In this document: positions 32,345 to 42,513 of the stretch, in pieces
How positions within the stretch are numbered: position 1 is the stretch's first letter
How the letters are laid out: the number at the start of each line of letters is the position of its first letter
Assembly: GCA_907164885.2 (NCBI GenBank)
Contig: OU015499.1
Coordinates: 153,492,408-153,556,407, forward strand
Direction: 5' to 3'
Length of the DNA stretch: 64,000 bases
DNA from: Dolomedes plantarius
Lineage: Eukaryota > Arthropoda > Arachnida > Araneae > Dolomedidae
Notes under the pieces: model-generated
Database searches by the model: none
Seen by the model: only the letters and a program-made list of their open reading frames with translations
Told to the model about the DNA's origin: nothing
Translations under genes and position numbers: made by a program

Positions 32345-33077
32345 ATCGTCTCAAATTTTTATGTATGAAATTTTTAATTTTGAACTCAGCTCTTGAAAAA
32401 CGTTTAAAATTTGTAAATTACACCGTCTCGTCTATCGGACGTCTAGTGAACTCTTTACTGAGTCTTGCAAGATATATTTAGACAGGAAATGTGATTATTT
32501 GCTCTCACTCTGACAGTGGCACGGGTAATCCTAGAGGAAACCTTTGGAAGTGACGTTTCACATTATAAGATGAAGTTTGTTGGTATTTTAAGCAGTTTTT
32601 TTTATGAATTTGCTTGTTTAGCAATTTTGTTGGGTAGCTGACATATATAATAATTTTTTTGTATTAACCAAACTAAATTTTAATTTTGTCGTACGCAAAA
32701 AAAAACACGAGTGTATCTAAAATTCCTAAGAATGTGGCGGCATAAGTTAGAAAATGTATTTTGTAGAAACGACGTGGTCTAAAGGAAAATCCTGTCTCGT
32801 TTGGAGAAATTTCTAAACTTCAAGAATATCTTCCAGAATTTACAGTTAGACACGTTTCAAGATGAAACGTGTGGTTATGTAAAATATTTAGATGAATGTT
32901 TTTGAAACAACCCATGCAAACAATAGGTGGATATAAAAAAAGAGATTTAGAAATGATACTTTTAGGTCGTAGGTGGGCAAATTGCGGCCCGCTACAGATT
33001 ATTTTGTCTCACGCCAAGACAGCCAGAAAATCTGCCAATATTTTATTTAATTTAAATTTATTGATTTTTATGGTACA

Positions 33078-33766
33078 ACTAGCTGAAAACCCGCGCTTCG
33101 CTACGGAGTACATTCAAATTAAATACAACGGTCAACGTATGCAATTTATGCCAAAAAATAAATATATATATTTATAATAAATGCGATGATCAATGTATAC
33201 AATTGATGTAAAATATCTATCTATCTATATATATATATTTATACAAAAAATCGTAAGGGATAATATCCAATCGTCTGCTGCATTAGAAAGAGAAAAAAAT
33301 ATTTTTTTTTGTCTATTTAGTTGTTACGCACGTGACGATAAATTTATTGAAAGTACCAGAAAAGGAAATCACGTGATCAGCATTTAATAAATGAAATTCT
33401 AAAAATTAATCTTTAAAATTTCACCAAAAATCAGGAAATGGAGGTAAAAATTCAAAAAAAATTTCATTTTGAAGGAATTTTTATGATCTTTCTCGTGATA
33501 TAAATTTTATAACCCTCAATGTATTATTTTAAATGCAAACTTAAAAAAAGTTTAAAAAACAGCTTAAAAATTTAATTTAAAAAAATCTTAAGAAGAATTT
33601 TTGAAAAATCTTTCTTAGTGCACCCCTACACTATTAGAAGAATCGCCATGCAAAATTTCAGCCCTTTAGGTCCAGCGGTTTGGTCTGTGCGTTGTATGTC
33701 AGTCAGTCAGTCAGTCAGTCAGTGAATGAATGAGTCAATTACATAACTGTTTTATATATATAGATT
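33078..33766 (+). repeat. Interspersed repeat family A in X2
   Basis: Orthologous to 25913-26597 by duplication; the (AGTC)n run before the tail is longer here. Confidence 0.88.
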
Positions 33767-33949
33767 GATACCTTTTCTGAAGTGCAAAGTTAACTAATAA
33801 ATACAATAATTTTAAAAGATGGGTCCCCTCCCCTACCCAAAACAATTACCCACCCCCAATTTAGGCGAACTAGAAGAGGATTCATTAATAAAACTTCCAT
33901 TTCGCAATTTGTGAGGGGTTTTTTTTTCAGGAAAAGAATTTTAAAACTA

Positions 33950-34762
33950 CGAGGGCCATTCTAAAAGTACAGAACGTTTTGATCTGACGAGCCGCGTAAT
34001 TCTCCTATCACCCCCGCTGTCGTGAAATTTACTCACCAAATCATTCCCGCCATTTTGACGCTAACAGAGAGCAGCTGCGGTCATTTGCTGTTTAGTTTTG
34101 CGATTTTAAAATGTGTGACAAAATTAAGCATCCCGCCAAGTGTGAGGCTCGTAGCTTAATACGCTTCCTGAATGCAAAAACACGTTCGCCCCATTGAAAT
34201 TTACAGACAGATAACTGAAGTTTACTGAAAATGTTATGAATGAAGCTTCAGTTCGAAAATGGTGCATCATTTTCAAAATGCCGCAGCCTACTGCCAGACC
34301 TTTCACCGACTACGCCGTGCCATTCAAAACAAACGGCGTGGATTGTTGTCCAGCGGCATTGTGCTTCTTCGCTCATCCGCATGCTACTGCGTTGACGAAG
34401 GAATTGCTTCAGCCATTTAACTGGGAAGTTTCTGAACATCCCACCTTATAGCCCTGACTTGGCCCCCCAGTGATTACTTTCTTTTTTACCAAATTGAAGG
34501 ATTTTTTTGGGCGGAAACCACTAAGGAAATGATGAACTGAAAGAGGAAGTTAGTGACTGGTTCAAAAACTTGGCGGCAAGTGAGTACGCAGAAGGCATAG
34601 GAAAGCTGGTTACAGCGCTTTGACAAATGGTTCAATTTGTACCGCGACTACGTAGAAAAGTAGGTAAGATATCAAAATGTGTTGCAAAATAAGTTTTCTT
34701 TCATTATCTTGAATAAAAATGACTAGAGAAACAAACGTTCTTTACTTTTAGAATGACCCTCG
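33950..34762 (+). mobile_element. Mariner element, 813 bp, internally deleted, in X2
   Basis: Same element and TA flanks as 26783-27599. The pieces MCDKIKHPAK (from 34111), EASVRKWCIIFKMPQPTARP and SKQVSDW-like C-terminal text lie in mixed frames. An additional 3-bp loss near 34530 and a loss near 34605 shift the C-terminal frame relative to X1. Dead. Confidence 0.88.
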
Positions 34763-35166
34763 TATTAAGGTAGGATTTCGTTTTTTGAGATTCCCTCCCA
34801 CCGCATGGTTTCATGGTTGGGACATTGACAGGTTGGAGGGGGGGGGAGGTCGATCCCTCTTACGCCATGCAGACAATGCGGCGCTCGTCTCTTGTGAAGT
34901 AGGAAAAACTAAATCAGCATCACCGGAAAAATGAAATGAAAAGTAAATGTGCCGAGAACACTGGCTCGGTTGACTTTAAAAAGCAAAAAAATAAATTTAT
35001 TTTTGCACGCTGCAAATGAAGGCGGGAGTTCGATCTCCTGTTCTTACAGACGGTCATAAATACTCGTAGTAGAAAAATTTCGCAACTTTAAAACAAAATG
35101 AACTTACTGCGGTTACAATGTGCCCAAGTTCCCCCCTCCCCTCGGCGCATATCTGGAGATCAGTAG
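34763..35166. other. Spacer, X2 counterpart of 27602-28003
   Basis: Nearly identical to X1; no gene. Confidence 0.5.
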
Positions 35167-35174
35167 CTCACGCC

Positions 35175-35788
35175 CAGGGCTCGACTTAGCCTAATTGGGG
35201 CCCGGGGCAAAAACTTTTTTGGGGGCCCCCCTTTGCTTCACTACTTCAGTAATGAAGAACCGAACTTTATGGAGGTATTTAAATTTTTCACCTCATTATA
35301 GATATATAACAAGAAAACTGACTAGATTGATTAATGTGATTTCTCAGTGTTGCGAAAATCGAACAGAATAAACTGCGAACACGATGCAACTGAATTTTTC
35401 GCAGTTCCGATTAAGATGACGTAGTTAACAATCATATCGTTGCAGTTTGTGAACTTTTCACAAGTTTCCGAAATGCAGTTTTCTGATTGTTAACTTTGTC
35501 ATCTAGCTGCGAAAAATTCATATCCTTCCTGACATTAGGACGGAATTCAGCTAAATTTCGCCCTAGAAAGCCATGGATTTACGAAATATAGATATTTTGT
35601 GTTCGTACGATAGATTAATGAAGAATGTAACATAAAGCTGATGGACTTTAGACTGTACTGATATTTTGTTTAAAAAAAGTTCATTAATGAAGGAAACGCA
35701 AAATAAACTTTCTATTTGATCTGGGGGCCCCCTCTGAAGTGGGGCCCAGGGCAACTGCCCCGTATGCCCCTGCCTTAGTCAGGCTCTG
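35175..35788. mobile_element. hAT non-autonomous element (X2)
   Basis: Counterpart of 28012-28626, with the same ctcacgcc flanks at 35167-35174 and 35789-35796. It was inserted before the duplication. Confidence 0.9.
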
Positions 35789-36316
35789 CTCACGCCATTA
35801 CCGGACTTTGAACGTGGAACGATTGTGGGTCCTAGAAGCAGTGGTGCAAGTACTGTGCATAACAGCGCAAGATCAAACTCCTCTATTTCGCAAAGGATAG
35901 CAAGGATTGGACAGTAAAGGAATGCCAAAAGAGATAATGTGGTCCGATAAATCCCCTTCTCTACTACATGCTTGATGGCAGGGTGCGAAAATCGAAAAAT
36001 CATCACGAAATCGTTGACCTTAAATGCATTGCCATAGTACTTCAAGTTGATGGATGCAACATAATGGTTTGGGGAATATTTTCCTGTCATTGTTCGGGCT
36101 CTCGATAGCTGCGTTTACATGGACAACAATAATACCCGGGATTTACCAACACCTTCTCTCAGCGGACAGAAGGTGTTGGTTTTATCCTAGTTCGAAGCAG
36201 GGTCGAAAATCCACCCTGCATTTTTCCCTATCGTAGGGAAAAAGCAAGAAACGACCCTGCTTTTACCCGGGTTTTTGGCACATGTAAACGGCACTATTGT
36301 TTTAATTCACGTGGAA
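35789..36316 (+). pseudogene. Tc1-like transposase fragment (X2)
   Basis: Counterpart of 28627-29033, again with DFERGTIVGPRSSGAS-type start and VDGCNIMVWGIFSCHCSGS. It is interrupted at 36105 by a 192-bp insertion absent from X1. The Tc1 sequence seems to resume after the outer hAT at about 37613 ('catctctgtgccgaaaggat'). Confidence 0.68.
36105..36296. mobile_element. Young 192-bp MITE, present only in X2
   Basis: X1 reads 'gggctctcg' joined to 'ttgttttaa'; X2 has 192 extra bases between these. The ends AGCTGCGTTTACATGGAC and the inverse of AGTGCCGTTTACATGTGC form a terminal inverted repeat. The interior holds two hairpins (caacacctt/aaggtgttg and cagggtcg/cgaccctg). The target duplication is at most 2 bp (at). 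Superfamily not clear. Confidence 0.85.
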
Positions 36317-36507
36317 CAGTGCTCCCCAACCTTTTTAATCGCCGCGGACTGGTCAACGTTTGGTAATTTTACCGCGGCCCACCGGGGGGGGGGGGGACGT
36401 TGATTTTTAATATTTTAGATTGTTTTGATTTAATAATTTTAATTTAATTGTATTTAAACATGTCTTCAAAATTAATTGTTCAATTAAAAAAATCGTTTTA
36501 TTTATAT

Positions 36508-36766
36508 ACTAGCGGCCCGTCCCGACTTTGTCCGGGTTGAACAAAATATTATACCAAAAAATTTCCAGTTGATAGCCAATAAATTGTAAATCTTTTTTTA
36601 CCTTAAATGTCCAATAAAAAGCGTAGTTCCAAACGTAGTTTTCTTCAATAAACCCTTTAACGTTACCAGTTTCAAAAATCCTTTTTGTATTTATAAATAC
36701 CTCCTCTACTTGAATCTTAAAAATATTAAACCTTTTCCTTACGGGGGGGGACAGCATATATCCGAA

Positions 36767-36825
<59 letters not shown>

Positions 36826-37366
36826 CTGGAGATTACCCTCCACGTACTAAATCGCTCTCTCTTTATATATAAGTATAGATAGATAATAGAAAGAGGTTAA
36901 GAGATGAAATAAAAATACAAAAATAAAAAAAGGATTTTAAGTAAAGAATTTTTTAAAAAATAATATTAAAATTTTTTTCAAATAATATTCCTAAAATAAT
37001 ATTTAAATTAATATTACGTTAGTTAATAATTAAAGTTAATTTTTTAAAAGAAAAAGGCGTGCCGGAGAACGGCTAGATTCGAACCGCTAACGTCAGAACA
37101 GAAGCCCACCGCGATAGCACCACGTTAAGGATCGTTGAAGACTTCGGCACAAAAAGCGGTAGAGGACAGTAGCGGTAACAATGGAGATTGTTAGGATTAA
37201 GTCCCTAACTTTATTTCTACTGATCAGATATACATAATATATAGCCTATGTCCATCTGGAATACTGTATCTTTCAAACAGTGAAAGAATTTTTCAAATAG
37301 GTGCAGTGGTTCTGGAGATTACCCTCCACGTACAAAATCGCTCTCTCTTTATATATAAGTATAGAT
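36508..37366 (+). repeat. Interspersed repeat family C, copy C3
   Basis: From ACTAGCGGCCCGTCCCGACT to TATATAAGTATAGAT. It has a TA microsatellite and a tRNA-like middle around 37063-37140 with GATTCGAACC. One copy of the 126-bp tail (37241-37366) with a-type alleles 'ttcaaacagt' and 'gagattacc'. It is inserted in a hAT element. Confidence 0.82.
36768..36822. repeat. (TA)n microsatellite in C3
   Basis: About 27 TA units, longer than the run in C2. Confidence 0.95.
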
Positions 37367-37815
37367 TTGTTTCAGGTTTTTTTTTCCTTATTGAAAGCGC
37401 ATTTATTTTCAGTTTTATGACTGCAATTTTAATTAATAATCTTGAAATGTTTAATAAACAATAAACTAATTTAAAATAGTTGCAAGATTTCTTCTGTTAC
37501 AAAGGTATAAATTAGCACAAAGTCGCACAAACCCGAGAGAAATACACCACAGTGAATAAAATGGAAATAATTTATTATTCCTTGGGCGGCCTGGGGGGGT
37601 TGGGGACCACTGATGTAGAACATCTCTGTGCCGAAAGGATTTTAATATTTTCGCTGACGCAGTACATACAGTTATATTAATAGTTCACTCCACTGGAGAC
37701 GCGTACTGTTATGTTAATTTGTGGGAAGCTCTCCATGAAGTGGATAGCACTTGTACAAAAACGATGCTATAATGTTATCTTACCTACGTTGTGTAATTTT
37801 AGACCGCAAAAACTA

Positions 37816-39227
37816 CACTCATGGACAAAAAAATTAGCGCACAAAGAAGGAGTCGTCAAAATGAAACGAAATTTTACATAGTAATGACTACTTTGATATA
37901 AGTAAATGATAACAAAATCAAAGAAAAAGGATAATTTATTTCAGAGAAAAAGGCAAAAGAACGGAGGAGTTAATACTCCGTTGGACCCCCTCTAGCACGA
38001 ATGCACGATGCGATACGATCGGGCATTGAGTCATACAAGTTCTGTATGATGTCTTGAGACATTTCGTTCCATATTTGCTGTAACCTTGCCTCTAGTTCGT
38101 TCAAACTCGTGGGATGCCCAACTCTTCGTCCCAAATGATCCCAGATATGCTCGATTAGAGACAAATCTGGGGATCGGGCAGGCCAAGGAAGGGTAGTAAC
38201 AGTGCGGAGACAGTCTTGTGACACCCTTGCCGTATGAGGCCGAGCATTGTCTTGTTGAAAAATGGCTCCTGGGAGCCGTTGCATGAGTGGCAACACATGT
38301 GGTTGCAGGATTTCATGAACATACCGCTGGGCTGTCATGGTGCCACGGAACAATACTAGGGGTGACCGTGTATTATAGGCAATGGCACCCCATACCATCA
38401 CACCAGCTGTGGGAGCGATGTGTCGCTGTACAGCAAAGGCAGGATTGAAGCGTTCACCACGGGCTCTCCACACACGAACACGATTGTCATCACTGCCGAG
38501 ATTGAATCTGGATTCGTCGCTAAAGACGACCTGGTTCCATTCCGCTGCAGTCCAATTTCCTCGTGCGCGGCAAAACTCCAAACGGAGGCGTCGATGGGTG
38601 GGCGTCAAGGGCAGCACACGTAATGGGCGCCGCGATACCAACTCTCCTTCAGCCAGGCGCCTTCGTATGGTTCGAGAAGACACAGAGGCCCCTATTGAAG
38701 GTGCTACCTGTGTCTGGATGGCGGCCGACGAAGCAGTTGGCTGTACGCATGCATTTCTTACGATGTGGCGGTCTTCTCGACGACTGGTCTGTCGAGGGCG
38801 TCCTGAGCCTGGTCTTCGTGTACATGACATCTCGCGGGTCCACTGGTCCCAACACCTCCTCACAACACAATCAGAGCGGCCTAATTGACGAGCTACTCGC
38901 CTAGCTGACCACCCAGTTTCCATCATCCCGACGATTCTCCCCCTCTCAAACTGCGACAACTGCTTGTATTGTCTTCGAACACGGCGTAATGGCATGTCTA
39001 TCTCAGCTCTTCCTTTGTAAATGATTCAGCACACTCAAACAAGCTTTGGTTACCTGTTTTATACTCCACAGAGTACGATGTTCAACGCCCTCTACCGGCT
39101 ATACGTAATGCGCAATCACGCTGCATTTCTAATCATTTGCACATCTCCCCGACATGTACCTTCATTGCAAGTTTCGTTACGATCCCGCAATTATTTCTTG
39201 GTGCGCTAATTTTTTTGTCCATGAGTG
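37816..39227 (-). mobile_element. Tc1-like transposon, 1412 bp, intact ends and ORF
   Basis: Perfect terminal inverted repeats of at least 27 bp (starting CACTCATGGACAAAAAAATT) flanked by TA (37814-37815 and 39228-39229). It contains one uninterrupted transposase. This is the only element in the window with perfect ends, TA duplication and a full reading frame, so it is the youngest autonomous-type insertion here. Confidence 0.95.
37970..38995 (-). CDS. Tc1-like transposase, full length, DD32E
   Basis: 341 codons from ATG 38995 to a stop at 37970, with no breaks. It is a cut-and-paste transposase that would bind the element's inverted repeats and act in the nucleus. Residues 10-52 form the first helix-turn-helix (LSQFERGRIVGMMETGWSAR and RRCWDQW). 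GSGRPRQT at 63-70 is the AT-hook-like GRPR linker, and a second helix-turn-helix region runs to about 125. Catalytic residues: D160 in VFSDESRF, D249 in FQQDNARPH and E282 in LIEHIWDHL. D249 and E282 are 32 residues apart, against 34 in Tc1 and Sleeping Beauty. The motif before the Glu is SPDLSLIE, with Leu where most relatives have Pro. All three catalytic residues and the C-terminus (IRARGGPTEY) are present, so activity is possible; this is inference. Confidence 0.93.
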   Translation of the reverse strand: MPLRRVRRQYKQLSQFERGRIVGMMETGWSARRVARQLGRSDCVVRRCWDQWTREMSCTRRPGSGRPRQTSRREDRHIVRNACVQPTASSAAIQTQVAPSIGASVSSRTIRRRLAEGELVSRRPLRVLPLTPTHRRLRLEFCRARGNWTAAEWNQVVFSDESRFNLGSDDNRVRVWRARGERFNPAFAVQRHIAPTAGVMVWGAIAYNTRSPLVLFRGTMTAQRYVHEILQPHVLPLMQRLPGAIFQQDNARPHTARVSQDCLRTVTTLPWPARSPDLSLIEHIWDHLGRRVGHPTSLNELEARLQQIWNEMSQDIIQNLYDSMPDRIASCIRARGGPTEY

Positions 39228-39229
39228 TA

Positions 39230-39778
39230 TATTAAAATTATTTTAAACTAAATCATAATTATAAAAATACTTAAATACTCAATAATTCATCAAGAGCTAC
39301 AACATGATCTTACTTTACTGCTTTTGTTTATATCAGAACAGCATAACAGACAAACGTTCGACGTAGATCTTAAGAGGTAAACAAATATGTGCAGTATATT
39401 TTGAGAATACTAAGAATATAAATAAGTCATGAATTTCTAAAGTATTTATTATTCAGATTTCCAAGACTAAAGTGACAATAATAGAAAGACACTATTCGTG
39501 TCCCTTAAAATCCTTCTCATCACACGCATTGTACAGCACACAATTTTTAATGACACTTCATCAACTGCAGAAGCCATGTTCTAGAAACGATGACAGTGCA
39601 CATTTGGGATTTACATTTCCTATTTTATTTTGAAAATTTTCTAATTTCCGATCGAAATTCAAATTACCCTGCATTTCCAGGGTTTGTACTCTTTTTGTGA
39701 AATCAAAAATAAGGAGTTTTTAAAGATTTTGTATGGACCTTAAAAATAGCTGAAAATATGGATAAATTTAATTGTTCT
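39230..39778. other. Spacer, no gene
   Basis: AT-rich, no features recognised; ends at the TTAA of element E1. Confidence 0.45.
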
Positions 39779-39782
39779 TTAA

Positions 39783-40502
39783 GGGGACAGTGGACCTCCA
39801 AACCTAACTTTTTTCGTTTTGAATGGATCTGCTTGAAATTTGGATATGTGATTAGTACCATGGATATGTAAAAGTGGTTCACATTTAAAGATGAAATATT
39901 AATAATTTATGAATTATGAATTATTAATTATATCAAAAATTGGCCTCATTAAAAATGTTCCATGCGCATTTCTTTTGCATATAATACGGTAATTTTTATT
40001 TACAGGATACCTTATAGAACTAACAATGAAACCTATTGCTTATTTTAAGCATTCATTAAAAATATAAAGAGAAAAAATAATAATAGTGAAAACACCCTTT
40101 TTATGACGCAAAATACCTATAAATCATCCATTCAAGTACAAAATTTAGAAATTCTGAGCTACGAAGCATATTTCGTTTCAATAAGATTTATTTGATATAC
40201 AGTTAAGTATATAAAACCTAAATTTCAAAGCAATACGATAATTAGAAATGCGCCCGGAGCAGTTTGAATATTCGTATGACGTGAAAATTTTTATTTTGAG
40301 AAAAACACATTTAAAGTTATTGCTATTAGTAACCACATAATATCGAAATTAAATACAAATGCCTATAACTAGGAAAGTAATCACAGAAATTAAAAATTAT
40401 TTTTGCAACACATTCCTACTCGTCCGTAGTTTCGCAATTCAATAAAATAAAAAAAATCGAATTTTTGGACAAATTTCACAATTTTGAAAGTCTACTGTCC
40501 CC
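39783..40502. mobile_element. TTAA-flanked element E1, 720 bp
   Basis: Ends GGGGACAGTGGACC and the inverse of GGGGACAGTAGAC, flanked by TTAA on each side (39779-39782 and 40503-40506). TTAA specificity suggests piggyBac-type or Kolobok-type mobilisation. AT-rich interior with no coding capacity. Identical layout at E2 and E3. Confidence 0.8.
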
Positions 40503-41017
40503 TTAAGAGACAATTCTTCATAGAATATCCATTGATCAGAACTTCATAAAATCATCTTCGTCAGTAAAGAACTGTTTACAACAAGCAAATAATCTATTTA
40601 ACATTACTTTTGGCAATTTTGTTGATTTCATTTTGCAAAACTGGTCTAAAAAAATGCATCTTTTTCTTTGGAAGCAGGATTTTGTAAAAAATTAAGCATA
40701 TAAGGAGAAAAAAAATATGAGTTCATTTAAATTTGAAATATAAAGTTACAAGACTTTTGTTATAATCGTTATTTGGGTTACTACACCTTTGTTATAACTT
40801 TTAAGTGTTACTCTACCACTCTTATGATTCTTATTCTTATTCGTATGAGTATTAAGGGTTGCAGCAACCTGGTTATAATCAAGTTTTCTATAATAATTCT
40901 CGGAATGGTCACTAGGTACCATTGTTCCGTATGTTAAAGGAATACCCATCATTACATTTAAGTAGAACCGTATAGTGGATTATATTATTTTCATTTCAAC
41001 CATAATAAAAAAAATAA

Positions 41018-41203
41018 GGGCCTGTTCACATAGGAGTCCGTTGCGATGCGTTAAGGAAAAGATGACGTTGAGACGAAAATAAACTAATCGTATGCCTCCC
41101 AACGATTAGCAATGAAATTTTTAACGCCTATGATTGGTTTATTTTCGTCACAACGTCATCTTTTCCTTAACGCAACGCAACGGACTCCTATGTGAACAGG
41201 CCC
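41018..41203. mobile_element. Harbinger-like MITE, 186 bp, TAA duplication (F1)
   Basis: Long inverted repeats: GGGCCTGTTCACATAGGAGT at the left and its exact inverse at the right, with the similarity extending inward to 'aaggaaaagatgacgtt'. Flanked by taa at 41015-41017 and 41204-41206. A 3-bp target duplication and a GGGCCTGTTC start fit PIF/Harbinger (Tourist-like). Confidence 0.9.
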
Positions 41204-41532
41204 TAAACCAAAATGGTGATAAATGTGAAGAAAAACATACCGCAAAACTCAGGCAACAAAAAAATGGAGGCAAGAACAATTTATTAAATTATCTTATAAC
41301 AAGTACACAATTAATATTTACATTGCCTCTTTTTTTTTTTGGATAGTTGCTAATTTAAACAAGTCTAGCACGTATGAACATTATTTCAATACAAATAAAC
41401 TGTGAGTTACATTACCCACATAAATATATAAGGGGATAAATTAACCTTATTCTTACACATTTACATTTAGGCGTGCTGGCGTTTAATTAACTATTTTAGA
41501 AGGAGCTCCGCGAATAAAAAAAAATTTTTTTT

Positions 41533-42104
41533 AATTAATACACGAACCAACAGTGTGATATGGAGGGGACTAAAATATCACAGGGGATCCCTTAACCTTA
41601 TTCTTACACATTTACATTTAGGCTGGCTGGCATTTAACTAACTATTTTAGAAGGAGCTCCGCAAATTAAAAAAAAATTTTAAAAACTTACCACAGCGCTG
41701 CAGGTTAAACTAAAAAAATAAAACAGGAAGGAAGGGCAAGATAGGATAGCCCCTGGAAAAGAAAGAGGGGAGAGAAAACGAGTCATGTCCCATAGATAAT
41801 TTTAAGTATGCCCCATCATTGAAGTACTGGCCATCTCATCCATCGAAGGTCTCCAGAGTTCCATCGGGTAGCACAGAGAGAAGTCAGGCTCAACCAACTG
41901 CTATCAGCGCCGAAAACACAATGCCTTTTTTCCTTCAGAATCCAAACGAAGAACCGCCGTGCCCCTTTTCATCAAAAAACCTGCGCACCGGGAGCCGCTG
42001 ACTCGGGTTAAATAGTGCTATCTGGCGCCGTTGTTTCACAACTCCAAACCACTTCAGGCGAACCGAAACCACTTCATATCACACTGTTGGTTCGTGTATT
42101 AATT
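41533..42104. mobile_element. Element with perfect 30-bp terminal inverted repeats (F1)
   Basis: Left arm 41533-41562 (AATTAATACACGAACCAACA and ten more) and right arm 42075-42104 are perfect inverses. The 570-bp object contains one half of the 149-bp direct repeat. Flanks are poly-T on both sides, so a target duplication cannot be judged. Non-coding; superfamily unknown. Confidence 0.7.
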
Positions 42105-42513
42105 TTTTCTTGCATCATTTTCTTTATTTCAGCACGCTTTACCTTCAAACATGATTGGCGCTACCACTTGCGCCGCTGACGCACTGTATTCATGCGCGTA
42201 GGTGTAATCAGAAAAGGCGCTCCTACATTCCATTTGCCTGCGAAAAACATCTTTGGCCCCTCGAAAACTGCAAGGCCGGGAGGTATCAGGTTACGGCCAT
42301 GGGAACAGATAAGGAAGCTTTTCTAAAGAAAGATATATTTACCAGGGCCAGAAAAAGGGAGTCAGAGAGAATATAATTACTTTTTACAATTTTACGTTTT
42401 ACTCTTAAACCAGCCAACCAAATTTTTTTCTTTTCTTACGCCACCACCAGCTTACAATATTTAACTTACATTACTTAGCATTAAAAATTATACTTGGCAT
42501 TTACTCAATTTAA

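Larger units (their letters stand above)
32345..36507 (+). repeat. Segmental duplication, copy X2
   Basis: Second copy of X1 with scattered substitutions and small indels, for example 'gtggttatgtaaaat' at 32870 where X1 lacks 7 bases. It carries one insertion not in X1, the 192-bp element at 36105-36296, and lacks the X1 'gccatagta' expansion. Confidence 0.92.
36317..37612 (+). mobile_element. hAT element, complete ends, with repeat C3 nested inside
   Basis: Left end CAGTGCTCCCCAACC, right end GGTTGGGGACCACTG. Right flank atgtagaa; left flank acgtggaa here and atgtggaa in X1, so the 8-bp target duplication has one or two later changes. The own sequence is 36317-36507 plus 37367-37612 (about 437 bp), so it is non-autonomous. 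It lies inside a Tc1 fragment. Confidence 0.85.
40507..42509. repeat. Duplicated unit F1
   Basis: 2.0 kb between E1 and E2, recurring almost base for base at 43240-45239. It includes a Harbinger MITE, a direct repeat of about 149 bp ('ccttattcttacacatttac' at 41447 and 41595), an element with 30-bp inverted ends and a GC-richer stretch (41700-42370). Short frames at 41819-42001 and 42155-42376 are kept in both copies only because the copies are recent. Confidence 0.9.

Noticed and set aside
29974..32481. 835-codon open frame with 42-residue repeats, looking like a repetitive protein
   Set aside because: The frame is open only because the 126-bp DNA unit is divisible by 3 and happens to lack a stop. 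The unit is the tail of a non-coding dispersed repeat, and the frame starts and ends at array edges.
38382..38904. Plus-strand frames of 67-168 codons
   Set aside because: Antisense of the intact transposase at 37970-38995.
41819..42376. Short frames kept in both F copies (41819-42001, 42155-42376 and counterparts)
   Set aside because: The F copies are nearly identical overall, so conservation is uninformative. One frame lies inside a terminal-inverted-repeat element, and no domain is recognised.
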